Of a stretch of 23,349 bases of DNA, positions 14,768 through 22,395 are shown piece after piece; position 1 is the stretch's first letter, and every line of letters starts with the position of its first letter. The stretch is taken from positions 1-23,349 of the forward strand of contig CAZJDB010000132.1 of the NCBI GenBank assembly GCA_964544695.1, written 5' to 3'. The notes beneath the pieces were generated by a model. The model ran no database searches. It had not been told where the DNA came from and worked only from the letters and a program-made list of their open reading frames with translations. The position numbers were made by a program, and so were the translations under genes. Source of the DNA: Dinghuibacter sp964544695. Lineage in GTDB: Bacteria > Bacteroidota > Bacteroidia > Chitinophagales > Chitinophagaceae.

Positions 14768-15520
14768 ATGCTGAGCATTAAAAATTTGCACGCCGAAGTC
14801 GAAGACAAAAAGATTCTGAAAGGGATCAACCTGCAGGTGAACGCGGGTGAGGTCCACGCCATCATGGGCCCCAACGGGTCCGGGAAAAGCTCCCTTGCCT
14901 CCGTATTGGCAGGCCGGGAAAATTACCACGTCACCGAAGGGGAAGTGTTGTTGGATGGGCGGGACCTGCTCGATATGGCCCCCGAGGTCCGCGCCCGCGA
15001 AGGCGTGTTCCTGGCATTTCAATATCCGGTAGAGATTCCGGGTGTTTCGAATGTCAATTTTTTGAAGACGGCCCTTGGAGAGATACGTGCCTACCGGGGG
15101 CTTCCTCCTTTGGAGCCCCGCGAATTCCTGCGCCTCTCCAAAGAGCGCCAGGCCCTGGTGGAATTCGACGCGGGCCTCGTCAACCGCTCCCTGAACGAAG
15201 GGTTCTCGGGAGGTGAAAAGAAGCGCAACGAAATCTTCCAGCTCGCCATGCTGGAACCCCGCCTGGCCATCCTGGATGAAACCGATTCGGGCCTGGACAT
15301 CGACGCGCTGCGCATCGTGGCTTCGGGGGTGAACAAGCTGCGCTCGAGGGATAACGCCTTCCTCATCATCACGCACTATCAGCGTTTGCTGGATTATATC
15401 GTACCCGACTTCGTGCACGTTTTGTATGACGGACGCATCGTCCGTTCGGGCACCAAGGAACTGGCCCTGGAACTGGAGGAGAAAGGGTATGACTGGTTGA
15501 AGGAGGTGGCCGTCGTATGA
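14768..15520 (+). CDS. sufC: Fe-S assembly ATPase SufC
   Basis: A 250-residue ABC-type ATPase without membrane partners that binds SufB and SufD and drives conformational change in the scaffold. Walker A is GPNGSGKS (34-41), the signature is FSGGEKKRNEI, and Walker B is LAILDETDSGLDID, whose SGLDID is diagnostic for SufC. Full length for the family. Its last codons include a full AAGGAGGT Shine-Dalgarno sequence for sufD and its stop TGA overlaps the sufD start. Confidence 0.97.
   Translation: MLSIKNLHAEVEDKKILKGINLQVNAGEVHAIMGPNGSGKSSLASVLAGRENYHVTEGEVLLDGRDLLDMAPEVRAREGVFLAFQYPVEIPGVSNVNFLKTALGEIRAYRGLPPLEPREFLRLSKERQALVEFDAGLVNRSLNEGFSGGEKKRNEIFQLAMLEPRLAILDETDSGLDIDALRIVASGVNKLRSRDNAFLIITHYQRLLDYIVPDFVHVLYDGRIVRSGTKELALELEEKGYDWLKEVAVV
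15500..15507 (+). promoter_or_regulatory. Full-consensus Shine-Dalgarno sequence for sufD inside sufC
   Basis: AAGGAGGT lies in the last sufC codons, 9 bases before the sufD ATG at 15517. It is the strongest ribosome binding site noticed in the window, notable because Bacteroidota starts often lack one. sufC stop and sufD start overlap as ATGA. Confidence 0.65.
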
Positions 15521-16752
15521 TGACCCTTTACGATCATCTGGTTGCAGCTTGTCCCCGGGATGCCGGGAGCTTTGCTGCTTTCCGTTCACTCGGATTCCCG
15601 ACCATCCGGGAAGAGGATTGGCGGTTTACCAACCTTGCGCCTTACCTGAAAGATGACTATCGGTTAGTCGTGCCTTCGCCGGATGTTTCGCTTGTACGGG
15701 AGCTCCTGCGGTCTTGCGCGGTGGACGGCTGGGATGCGGCGCGCATCGTGTTTGTCAATGGGGTTTTGCAGGAGTCGCTATCGGATGTGCCATCGACTGG
15801 CTCGTTGTCGGATGTGCTGGTGGATACGTCCACCTATCGGTTGGCCGGGCTCAACGCGGCGCTTTCGCAGGGTGTTGGTTTCAAGATGGCGCGCGCCAAT
15901 AAGCCGATCCACCTGATCCATTTATATACCACTGATGTTCCTGCCTTCTTTCAACCCCGGGTACGGTTTGTGTTGCCTTCTTTGGCTGAGCTGACGTTGT
16001 TGGAATCGTCGCTGTGCGCCACCGGCGTGGCGCCCGTCATGATCAACGCCTTGTTGGAATGCGTGCTGGAAGAAGGCGCGCGCCTGACCCACTACGTCCT
16101 GCAAAGCGGGCGGAAGGGTGAACGCCTCCTCAGCCATACGCAGGTCGTTCAGGCCAGGGACAGCGTCTACGATAACGTCACCCTCAACCTCCCCGAAGCC
16201 GACCTGATCCGAAACCAATTGAACGTAACCCTGGACGGTACAGGCTGCGAATGTCATCTCTATGGCCTTTACCTGCCGGCTGATCACCAGTTGATCGACA
16301 ATCATACCGTGGTGGACCACCGTCAGCCCAATTGCGAAAGCAACGAACTGTACAAGGGGGTGTTGCGTGGCAATGCAAGGGCGGTATTCAACGGGAAGAT
16401 CTTCGTCCGCCGGGAAGCCCAAAAGACGAATGCCTTCCAGAAAAACAACAATCTCCTGCTGGGGGACAAGGCCATGGTACACTCCAAACCCCAGCTCGAA
16501 ATATTCGCCGATGACGTCAAGTGCAGCCACGGCTCCACGATCGGACAGTTCAACCCCGACTCCCTTTTCTACCTGAGGGCCCGGGGCATCGGTGAAGAAA
16601 TGGCAAAAGAACTACTCGTACAGGCCTTCGGCGCCGACATCACGGAAAGGGTCTCCTCCGCAGCGGTGCAAAGGCACCTGGAAAAACATTTACACAGGGA
16701 GAGACCCATAATCCACCGATACGATGTCCCAAAACACGTTGAACATATATGA
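15517..16752 (+). CDS. sufD: Fe-S assembly scaffold subunit SufD
   Basis: A 411-residue paralogue of SufB that completes the SufBC2D scaffold and is linked in the family to iron acquisition. The C-terminal half is typical: KTNAFQKNNNLLLGDKAMVHSKPQLEI, then VKCSHGSTIGQFN with conserved His338, then YLRARGI. The N-terminal EEDWRFTNLAPYL is also characteristic. Two ATG codons are adjacent at 15517 and 15520; either fits the overlap with the sufC stop. The 3' end overlaps sufS by 29 bases, an unusually long overlap for this operon. Confidence 0.95.
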   Translation: MMTLYDHLVAACPRDAGSFAAFRSLGFPTIREEDWRFTNLAPYLKDDYRLVVPSPDVSLVRELLRSCAVDGWDAARIVFVNGVLQESLSDVPSTGSLSDVLVDTSTYRLAGLNAALSQGVGFKMARANKPIHLIHLYTTDVPAFFQPRVRFVLPSLAELTLLESSLCATGVAPVMINALLECVLEEGARLTHYVLQSGRKGERLLSHTQVVQARDSVYDNVTLNLPEADLIRNQLNVTLDGTGCECHLYGLYLPADHQLIDNHTVVDHRQPNCESNELYKGVLRGNARAVFNGKIFVRREAQKTNAFQKNNNLLLGDKAMVHSKPQLEIFADDVKCSHGSTIGQFNPDSLFYLRARGIGEEMAKELLVQAFGADITERVSSAAVQRHLEKHLHRERPIIHRYDVPKHVEHI

Positions 16753-17971
16753 GCCCTTGTCCATAGGAGCCATCCGGGCGGAATTCCCCATCCTGCAGAC
16801 CCAGGTCTACGGATACCCCCTCGTTTACCTGGATAACGCCGCCAGCACCCAAAAACCCCTGGCCGTCCTGGAGGCGTTGGACGACTACTACCGCACCATC
16901 AACGCCAACGTCCACCGCGGCGTGCACTACCTCAGCCAGCAGGCCACGGATGCTTTTGAAGCCGCACGCCACCGGGTCGCCTCGTATATCCATGCGGCGC
17001 ATGATCACGAAATCATTTTTACCCGGGGAACGACCGACAGCATCAACCTCGTGGCTTCGGTGTTCGGGCGGGCTTGCCTGCGGCCCGGGGACGAGATCCT
17101 TATTTCGGGGATGGAACACCATTCCAATATCGTTCCCTGGCAGATGGCTTGTGAATACTATGGCGCTAAACTGCGCGTCATTCCTTTTTCCGACCGTGGG
17201 GAGCTGGATATGGATGCGTTCGCGCGGTTGCTTACCGGTCGTGTTAAGTTGTTGGCTGTCGCCTATGTTTCCAACAGTCTTGGCACGGTGAATCCTATCC
17301 GGGAGATGATCGGTATGGCCCACTCTGCGGGCGCCGCCGTATTGATCGACGCCGCACAGGCCGTGCAGCATATGCCTGTGGACGTGCAGGAGTTGGATGC
17401 CGACTTTATCGCTTTTTCCAGTCATAAATTATATGGACCTACGGGGATCGGCGTATTGTATGGCAAGGAAGCCTGGCTCAACCGCCTGCCTCCCTACCAG
17501 GGCGGGGGTGAAATGATCAAAACGGTCACCTTCGAAAAGACGACGTACAACGACCTGCCCTTCAAATTCGAGGCGGGTACACCCGACATGGCCGGGGCCA
17601 TTGGTCTCCGGGCCGCGATCGATTATGTGGAGAGCATCGGCATAGATCGGATTCAACTGGCCGAAGAGGCTCTGATGGGGTATGCTTTGGATTCACTATC
17701 CACGGTGCCGGGCTTCCGCCTCGTTGGAGAGGCTTTCCATCGTTCGGGTGCCATCTCCTTTTTGCTGGGCGACCACCATCCCTTCGATGTAGGAGAGCTC
17801 CTCGACAAACAGGGCATTGCCGTACGCACGGGACATCACTGTACGCAGCCTGTCATGGATCGGTTGGGGATACCGGGGACGGTTCGGGCTTCGCTGGCGA
17901 TTTATAATACCATCGATGACATCGATCGGCTAGTTGTGGGTTTGCAAAAGGCGGGGAGGATACTGGGATGA
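16724..17971 (+). CDS. sufS: Cysteine desulfurase SufS
   Basis: A 415-residue PLP enzyme, group II desulfurase, that takes sulfur from cysteine as a persulfide and hands it to SufE. YLDNAASTQKP near 37-47 and NANVHRGVHYLS mark the family. The PLP lysine is Lys235 in SSHKLYGPTGIG, and the persulfide cysteine is Cys373 in RTGHHCTQP. The start lies 29 bases inside sufD with no clear Shine-Dalgarno sequence, pointing to translational coupling. Its last codons carry GGAGGA 7 bases before the sufE ATG. Confidence 0.96.
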   Translation: MSQNTLNIYEPLSIGAIRAEFPILQTQVYGYPLVYLDNAASTQKPLAVLEALDDYYRTINANVHRGVHYLSQQATDAFEAARHRVASYIHAAHDHEIIFTRGTTDSINLVASVFGRACLRPGDEILISGMEHHSNIVPWQMACEYYGAKLRVIPFSDRGELDMDAFARLLTGRVKLLAVAYVSNSLGTVNPIREMIGMAHSAGAAVLIDAAQAVQHMPVDVQELDADFIAFSSHKLYGPTGIGVLYGKEAWLNRLPPYQGGGEMIKTVTFEKTTYNDLPFKFEAGTPDMAGAIGLRAAIDYVESIGIDRIQLAEEALMGYALDSLSTVPGFRLVGEAFHRSGAISFLLGDHHPFDVGELLDKQGIAVRTGHHCTQPVMDRLGIPGTVRASLAIYNTIDDIDRLVVGLQKAGRILG

Positions 17972-18396
17972 CCATTAAAGAAGAACAGGATAGTATCATC
18001 GAGGAGTTTGCTCAATTTCCTGATTGGATGGAGAAGTATGAGTATATCATTTCTTTGGGCAAGGAACTTCCCCTGATCGATGAACGGTTGAAGGTTGATG
18101 ATAACCTCATCCGCGGATGCCAGTCGCGGGTGTGGATGCATCCCGAGTACCGCGACGGGCACGTCTTCTTTACCGCGGACAGCGACGCCCTGATCACCAA
18201 GGGATTGGTGGGTATGGTCATCCGGGTTCTTTCGGGGCATACCCCAAAAGAGATCGTGGACGCCGATGTCTACTTCATCGATGCCATCGGCCTGCGCAGC
18301 CATCTGTCTCCGACGCGGTCGAATGGACTCCTGTCCATGCTGCGCCAGATCAAAAATTACGCACTCGCTTTCCACCTCAAAAATGCACAGCCATGA
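17968..18396 (+). CDS. sufE: Sulfur acceptor protein SufE
   Basis: A 142-residue cytoplasmic partner of SufS that accepts persulfide sulfur and delivers it to SufBCD. The active-site cysteine is Cys51 in IRGCQSRVW, and the family pattern FPDWMEKYEYIISLGKELP is at the N-terminus. Start ATG overlaps the sufS stop (ATGA) and its own stop overlaps sufT (ATGA). Standard length. Confidence 0.95.
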   Translation: MTIKEEQDSIIEEFAQFPDWMEKYEYIISLGKELPLIDERLKVDDNLIRGCQSRVWMHPEYRDGHVFFTADSDALITKGLVGMVIRVLSGHTPKEIVDADVYFIDAIGLRSHLSPTRSNGLLSMLRQIKNYALAFHLKNAQP

Positions 18397-18698
18397 GCGA
18401 CGATCTTCGTCAATTGGCGGAGGATGCGCTCCGCACGGTGTTCGATCCCGAAATCCCGGTGAATGTGTTCGATCTGGGGCTGGTCTATGCGATCGATGTG
18501 GATGGGTCCTCCGTTAAGGTAACCATGACGTTGACGGCGCCTGCCTGCCCCGCCGCGCCGGAAATCCTCTTTGACGCGGAAAACAAGATCCGCGCGATCC
18601 CGGGGGTGGGGGACGTGCACATGAACCTCACCTTCGATCCGCCCTGGACCAGGGAGATGATGAGCGAGGAAGCCAAATTAGAACTTGGGTTTCTATAA
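18393..18698 (+). CDS. sufT: SufT-like MIP18/DUF59 family protein
   Basis: A 101-residue protein of the MIP18 family, whose members help mature Fe-S proteins. DPEIPVNVFDLGLVYAI and LTAPACPAAPEI, with the conserved Cys, are diagnostic. The PaaD phenylacetate-oxygenase subunit is the related alternative, but this one is short and ends the suf operon, so SufT is preferred. The ATG overlaps the sufE stop by four bases. A frame extending to 18117 is only sufE read out of frame. The stop codon adjoins a 14-base palindrome. Confidence 0.9.
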   Translation: MSDDLRQLAEDALRTVFDPEIPVNVFDLGLVYAIDVDGSSVKVTMTLTAPACPAAPEILFDAENKIRAIPGVGDVHMNLTFDPPWTREMMSEEAKLELGFL

Positions 18699-18711
18699 CT
18701 AAATATTTAGT
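18698..18711. promoter_or_regulatory. Perfect 14-base palindrome between sufT and the thioredoxin-like gene
   Basis: ACTAAATATTTAGT is its own reverse complement. It begins at the last base of the sufT stop and ends 2 bases before a candidate -7 element (TAGATTGG, 18714-18721, 7 of 8) whose T lies 12 bases before the ATG at 18726. It could be an operator. Being AT-rich and short, it could also be chance. Confidence 0.35.
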
Positions 18712-18725
18712 CGTAGATTGGTGGA

Positions 18726-19721
18726 ATGAAAGCAATCCTCGTGGCCGCCACATGCTTACTGGCTGCAAAAGCAGAAGCCCAGTCCTTCACCCTTTCGGGC
18801 ACCGTTCAAGGCCGGGATACGAGCCGTATCGTATTTGAATACTACAATTCCGAAGGGAAGCAGCGCTTCGATACCGGACAGCTTCGCAGCGGGGCTTTCC
18901 GGTTCACCGGAAACGTGAACGGTCTTTCCGAGGGCTATCTGACCCTCGATGCGAATAACAGAGCCTTTTTCATGGTGGAGCCGGGTAATGTAACGGCGAA
19001 CCTTATCCCAGGCCATTTCGATGCCGCGGAGGTGCAGGGAGGTTCCGCGCAAACTGCCCTCAATGCTTTGGAACCCCATAGGGGCTGGGCCAATGGACCG
19101 GAAACGGATAAGGTATATTCATTCGGACATACCGACGCGATGCTGAGCGCCTTTTTATTGCAATTCCGTCTCTCCCGGAATGAGTTGACGTTGGATTCGG
19201 CGGAGCTGGCTTATGGTCGCTTATCCCCGGCTGTCCGCGGGAGCCGGTATGGAATATTGCTGGAAGAATTGATGGAAAAAATGAAAAGCGTGGCCGTTGG
19301 GAAGCCCGCGCCTTTATTCGAGAAAACGGACATCAATGGAAAACTGGTCCGCCTTTCGGATTTCAGAGGCAGGTATGTACTTCTCGATTTTTGGGCAAGC
19401 TGGTGCGTACCCTGTCGCCAAATGACGCCCCGGATCAGGGATCTCTACCGCCAATACCATCCCAAGGGTCTGGAAGTAATCTCGATCGCCTGGGATTGGA
19501 AGCCTGAACTATGGAAGGAGGCGGTGGCCAAGGACAGCTTGCAGGAATGGCACAACCTCCTGGGATACGACGAGCAAAAGGGTTTTCTGCTGCGCGATGC
19601 CTATAGCATTCCCAATATTCCCGTTTGGATATTGATCGACCCCGGGGGCACGATTGCCGGCCGTTTCAATAATGCCGACGAAGAACCTGCTTTGGAAAAA
19701 GCGCTGGCGAAGATTCGCTAA
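18726..19721 (+). CDS. Exported TlpA/ResA-like thiol-disulfide oxidoreductase
   Basis: A 331-residue thioredoxin-fold protein directed to the periplasm by MKAILVAATCLLAAKAEAQ. Residues 20-190 resemble the DUF4369-type N-terminal extension common in Bacteroidota (SFTLSGTVQGRDTSRIVFEY). The thioredoxin domain starts near 195 (VGKPAPLFEKTDINGKLVRLSDFRGRYVLLDFWA) and has the redox motif WCVPC with Cys227 and Cys230, plus the cis-Pro in IPNIPVWILID. Likely role: thiol-disulfide exchange or reduction of exported proteins; the substrate is unknown. It follows the suf operon by 27 bases with its own candidate promoter, so it may be partly independent. The 3' end overlaps hxlR by 4 bases. Confidence 0.92.
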   Translation: MKAILVAATCLLAAKAEAQSFTLSGTVQGRDTSRIVFEYYNSEGKQRFDTGQLRSGAFRFTGNVNGLSEGYLTLDANNRAFFMVEPGNVTANLIPGHFDAAEVQGGSAQTALNALEPHRGWANGPETDKVYSFGHTDAMLSAFLLQFRLSRNELTLDSAELAYGRLSPAVRGSRYGILLEELMEKMKSVAVGKPAPLFEKTDINGKLVRLSDFRGRYVLLDFWASWCVPCRQMTPRIRDLYRQYHPKGLEVISIAWDWKPELWKEAVAKDSLQEWHNLLGYDEQKGFLLRDAYSIPNIPVWILIDPGGTIAGRFNNADEEPALEKALAKIR

Positions 19722-20146
19722 GCGCGGGATTTGGTTTGCCGGAAGCGTCTTCGCGCGCGATGCACGTCGTCCATGTGGGTGCTGGCCCATTCCCAAAGCT
19801 CCACCATTTTTTCCTGGAGGCTCAGGCCCAGTGGGGTGAGGCGGTATTCCACGCGGGGTGGGATTTCGGGATACCAGGTCCTTTCCACGACGCCGTTTTC
19901 CTCCAGGGAGCGGAGGGTAACGGTGAGCATACGTTGGGAGATGCCCGATACCATGGATTTGAGTTCGTTGAAACGCACCTTGTCCTTTTGACCCAGGGAA
20001 AGGATGGTAAAGATGGACCATTTGTCCCCGAAGTGGCCCAGGATATCGCGGATGGGACATAGCTCAGGCACGTGCCCGGGGTCCAAAATATTTTTCGCCC
20101 TTTTTTCGACGGTAAGGGATTGGTTCTCAGTGTTAGTTACATGCAT
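19718..20146 (-). CDS. HxlR-family winged-helix regulator
   Basis: A 142-residue DNA-binding protein that likely controls the divergent YceI operon. The HxlR core is clear: CPIRDILGHFGDKWSIFTIL, RFNELKSMVSGISQRMLTVTLRSLEENGVVERTWYPEIPPRVEYRLTPLG. Cys30 sits in the position where YodB/HypR-type members carry a redox-sensing cysteine, so response to oxidants or electrophiles is possible. The region upstream has GTTAC half-sites, including one inside its own first codons (20136-20140). The stop shares the bases CTAA with the end of the convergent thioredoxin-like gene. Confidence 0.92.
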   Translation of the reverse strand: MHVTNTENQSLTVEKRAKNILDPGHVPELCPIRDILGHFGDKWSIFTILSLGQKDKVRFNELKSMVSGISQRMLTVTLRSLEENGVVERTWYPEIPPRVEYRLTPLGLSLQEKMVELWEWASTHMDDVHRARRRFRQTKSRA

Positions 20147-20173
20147 GTGCCCTGGGTTGTTTTGCGTTCCTTC

Positions 20174-20220
20174 TTGGTGGTCATACGGTTACTAAATACA
20201 TTTGAGTTACTAAAGGTAAC
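20174..20220 (+). promoter_or_regulatory. Promoter and candidate HxlR operator of the YceI operon
   Basis: TTG (20174-20176), a 20-base spacer and TACATTTG (20197-20204, perfect TAnnTTTG) form a complete Bacteroidota promoter; transcription should start near 20209. GTTACTAAAGGTAAC (20206-20220) is an inverted repeat with 5-base arms lying on that start point, and another GTTAC is at 20188-20192 in the spacer. ACTAAA occurs three times (20191, 20209, 20219). A repressor bound there would block initiation. Confidence 0.65.
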
Positions 20221-20235
20221 TAAAACCCCAAACAC

Positions 20236-20802
20236 ATGCGAAAAATTACACTAGCCCTGCTAGCCTGTGGCTTATCTATGGCATCTTTTGCTCAAACCTG
20301 GAACGCCGACAAGGCGCACTCCCAACTGACCTGGAATATCCTGCACATGGGGATCAACAACCTGGCGGGCAGCTTTCAGAAATTCTCCGCTTCCATTACG
20401 TCCTCCCAGGATGACTGGTCGGATGCTTCCGTCCAACTGACGGCCGATGTCCGCAGCATCAACACGGGTATAGACGCCCGCGACAATCACCTGAAAAGCG
20501 CCGCCTTCTTCGACGCTGCCAATGACACCTCCCTGTCTTTCAAGAGCACCAGCTGGAAACATACGGATGGAAAGAATTACGTCGTCACGGGGGATTTGAC
20601 CCTGCACGGGGTTACCAAGCCCGTCACCCTGAACGTCACGTTTAACGGGAAAATGACCGATCAGAAGGGCACCCCCCACGTCGGTTTCCACATCGCCGGG
20701 GTCATCAAGCGCACCGATTTCAACATCGCCACCAATTTCCCCGCTTCGGCGCTGAGTGACGAAGTTAACCTGGACGCTAACTTTGAATTCGTAAAAGGAT
20801 GA
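20236..20802 (+). CDS. YceI-family protein, exported
   Basis: A 188-residue lipocalin-like beta-barrel of the YceI family, thought to bind long isoprenoid or similar hydrophobic molecules in the periplasm. MRKITLALLACGLSMASFAQ is a Sec signal with cleavage after SFA. The mature part has TWNADKAHSQLTWNILHMGINNLAGSF, RDNHLKSAAFFDA and LTLHGVTKPVTLNVTFNG, all typical. First gene of a three-gene operon under a promoter with a candidate HxlR operator. The message has a leader of about 27 bases and no Shine-Dalgarno sequence is visible. Its stop overlaps the next start (ATGA). Confidence 0.94.
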   Translation: MRKITLALLACGLSMASFAQTWNADKAHSQLTWNILHMGINNLAGSFQKFSASITSSQDDWSDASVQLTADVRSINTGIDARDNHLKSAAFFDAANDTSLSFKSTSWKHTDGKNYVVTGDLTLHGVTKPVTLNVTFNGKMTDQKGTPHVGFHIAGVIKRTDFNIATNFPASALSDEVNLDANFEFVKG

Positions 20803-21299
20803 TTAAATTAATGCTATTCGTGACCGCCCTGGCACCCGCCTGGGTGGTCGCGCCTGGCTACTCCGTCAAGTTCTCCACGACGGGCGACGCAGCCGGGATT
20901 TTCAAGGGTTTGAAGGGCTCCATCAATTTCGATGAGAACGACCTGGCCACGTCCAGTTTCAACGTGACCCTTGACGTGAGCACCCTGAATACAGGGAACG
21001 GGTTGATGAATACCCACGCCAAGAGCGCGGAATACCTCGACGCGACCAAGTATCCCACGATCACCTTCGTGTCTTCTAAATTAACGAAAACCGGAAGTGG
21101 ATTCCAGGCGGTGGGCACATTGACGATGCACGGAGTGAGCAAACCCCTTACGATTCCCTTTACCTTCCAGCGTACGTCCTCGGGCGGAACGTTCAACGCA
21201 AAATTCACCGTTAACCGGGTCGATTTCGGCGTCGGCAAATCCGGGGATGTGGATGATAATATTTCCATAGAGTTGTCGGTACCCGTTACAAAACAATAA
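20799..21299 (+). CDS. Second YceI-family protein, exported
   Basis: A 166-residue YceI paralogue directly after the first. The hydrophobic N-terminus MIKLMLFVTALAPAWVVA is probably a signal peptide, although the cleavage site is less clear. Signatures are GIFKGLKGSINFDENDLATSSFNVTLDVSTLNTGNGLMNTHAKSAEYLDATKYPTI in pieces and LTMHGVSKPLTIPF. It differs enough from the upstream copy that this is an old duplication. The two may form a pair or bind different ligands. The ATGA overlap and the two-base gap to the membrane gene show one operon. Confidence 0.93.
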   Translation: MIKLMLFVTALAPAWVVAPGYSVKFSTTGDAAGIFKGLKGSINFDENDLATSSFNVTLDVSTLNTGNGLMNTHAKSAEYLDATKYPTITFVSSKLTKTGSGFQAVGTLTMHGVSKPLTIPFTFQRTSSGGTFNAKFTVNRVDFGVGKSGDVDDNISIELSVPVTKQ

Positions 21300-21301
21300 A
21301 T

Positions 21302-21700
21302 ATGCTGAAAAAATTGTTGTACCTGGGTGCGGTCGCGGGCATCTTGTCCGGGATCCTGTCCATCATATACACGCGGGTCTATACCCACTACCTGGGCGTC
21401 GATTTTTCGACCGTCGTCACGCCGGTGAAGATGATCGTGTCCAGCGTCCTGGGAGGCCTGGTGGCCGCCATCGGATTCTGGCTGCTGGACAAATGGCTGA
21501 AACGGAAGACAGAGACGGTGTTCAACCTCCTGTTCACCATCCTAAGCTTTGCCAGCATCCTGGGACCCATCGCCACCAAGCTGCCCCTGGAGATAGACCA
21601 CCCCGAGTTGTTCCCGTGGCTGGTGCTGCCCATGCACTTGTTCCCCGTATTGGGCTGGCTGACGTTGAGGCCTTTGTTTTTCCCTTCTAACGAAGGATGA
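21302..21700 (+). CDS. Small integral membrane protein of unknown function
   Basis: A 132-residue inner-membrane protein with four predicted transmembrane segments, near residues 5-23, 42-63, 74-92 and 108-127. The loops are short, with a basic DKWLKRK between the second and third. I do not recognise the family; it looks like the small DUF-type membrane proteins common in Bacteroidota. The start is 2 bases after the yceI stop without a Shine-Dalgarno sequence, so it is co-transcribed with the two YceI genes. YceI proteins in other bacteria are often beside a cytochrome b561, but no haem-ligand His pattern of that family is seen here. The 3' end overlaps the convergent barrel gene by 14 bases. 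Confidence 0.75.
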   Translation: MLKKLLYLGAVAGILSGILSIIYTRVYTHYLGVDFSTVVTPVKMIVSSVLGGLVAAIGFWLLDKWLKRKTETVFNLLFTILSFASILGPIATKLPLEIDHPELFPWLVLPMHLFPVLGWLTLRPLFFPSNEG

Positions 21701-22292
21701 GGCCGAAGCGGACCGCGAAGCTGAGGTAGGGCAGCCATTCGGAGATCGACTTGTCCGGGAAGGGATCGTCGACATTCTGGTCCGTGTAAATGCGGGAATA
21801 CCCCGCCGGATAGGTGGGCTGGCTTGCCCAGTTGTACTTTATCCCCGGCCCGACATTCATTTCCACAAAAATGGGAGAGCGTCCGAAATTGATGCGCTGC
21901 CCGATGAATACGGCTCCGCCGACCTGGTTGTTGAAAATCGTGTAGGTATAATTGGGGAGCGTGTCTCCATTGAGGTTGGTGACGACAGCCATGTAATTGC
22001 TGGAAGATTGATATTTAAAGCGCAGCTCCGCGCCGATAAAATAGTGGCCCCTGCGTCCGATGAATCGTCGCACCTGGAGGATGTCCCGGAAACCACTCAC
22101 TGTCTGGTAGCCACCGACGCTGTGCCATCCGGGCAGGAGCACTACGGGCTCTGTCCATATTTCCCAGCGTTTCCATTGGTAACCGACGCTGACGCCGGCG
22201 GCGCCCTCGGCGAGGATGCCCAGGGGGCTTACGCCTATACTGACCTGGGCTCCCGCCGGTAGCCATAAGAAAAGCAGCCATACGTATCTCAT
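21687..22292 (-). CDS. Putative outer-membrane beta-barrel protein
   Basis: A 201-residue hypothetical protein. MRYVWLLFLWLPAGAQ is a short signal peptide ending in A-Q. The mature chain alternates hydrophobic and polar residues in strand-like stretches (GVSVGYQWKRWEIWTEP, HYFIGAELRFKY, GGAVFIGQRINF, IFVEMNVGPGIKYNW). It ends in LPYLSFAVRFGLILR, an amphipathic last strand as in outer-membrane barrels, although the final residue is Arg, not Phe. The size suggests eight strands. No function can be assigned. It is divergent from a glycosidase gene with 103 bases between them. Confidence 0.7.
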   Translation of the reverse strand: MRYVWLLFLWLPAGAQVSIGVSPLGILAEGAAGVSVGYQWKRWEIWTEPVVLLPGWHSVGGYQTVSGFRDILQVRRFIGRRGHYFIGAELRFKYQSSSNYMAVVTNLNGDTLPNYTYTIFNNQVGGAVFIGQRINFGRSPIFVEMNVGPGIKYNWASQPTYPAGYSRIYTDQNVDDPFPDKSISEWLPYLSFAVRFGLILR

Positions 22293-22395
22293 ATCTAATA
22301 AAACGATATGCCAGCCCCAAACGCGGGTAAGATGCGATTATTTTCTGTCAATCTTTGCCGGGTCGGCCTGCCGGGGATAGTCCTATTTTTGATGA
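22293..22395. other. Divergent intergenic region between the barrel protein and the glycosidase
   Basis: On the plus strand TATTTTTG (22384-22391) is a perfect TAnnTTTG element starting 12 bases before the glycosidase ATG. The nearest upstream TTTG (22354-22357) gives a spacer of 26 bases, longer than usual. No convincing promoter for the barrel gene was found on the minus strand. Confidence 0.45.

Noticed and set aside
18117..18392. Longer frame upstream of sufT
   Set aside because: It is an out-of-frame reading of sufE rich in Arg and Pro, with no family match; ATG 18393 overlaps the sufE stop.
20139..20148. ACATGCATGT palindrome at the hxlR start as an operator
   Set aside because: Ten bases, built around the start codon and the adjacent His codon, with no repeat elsewhere; likely chance.
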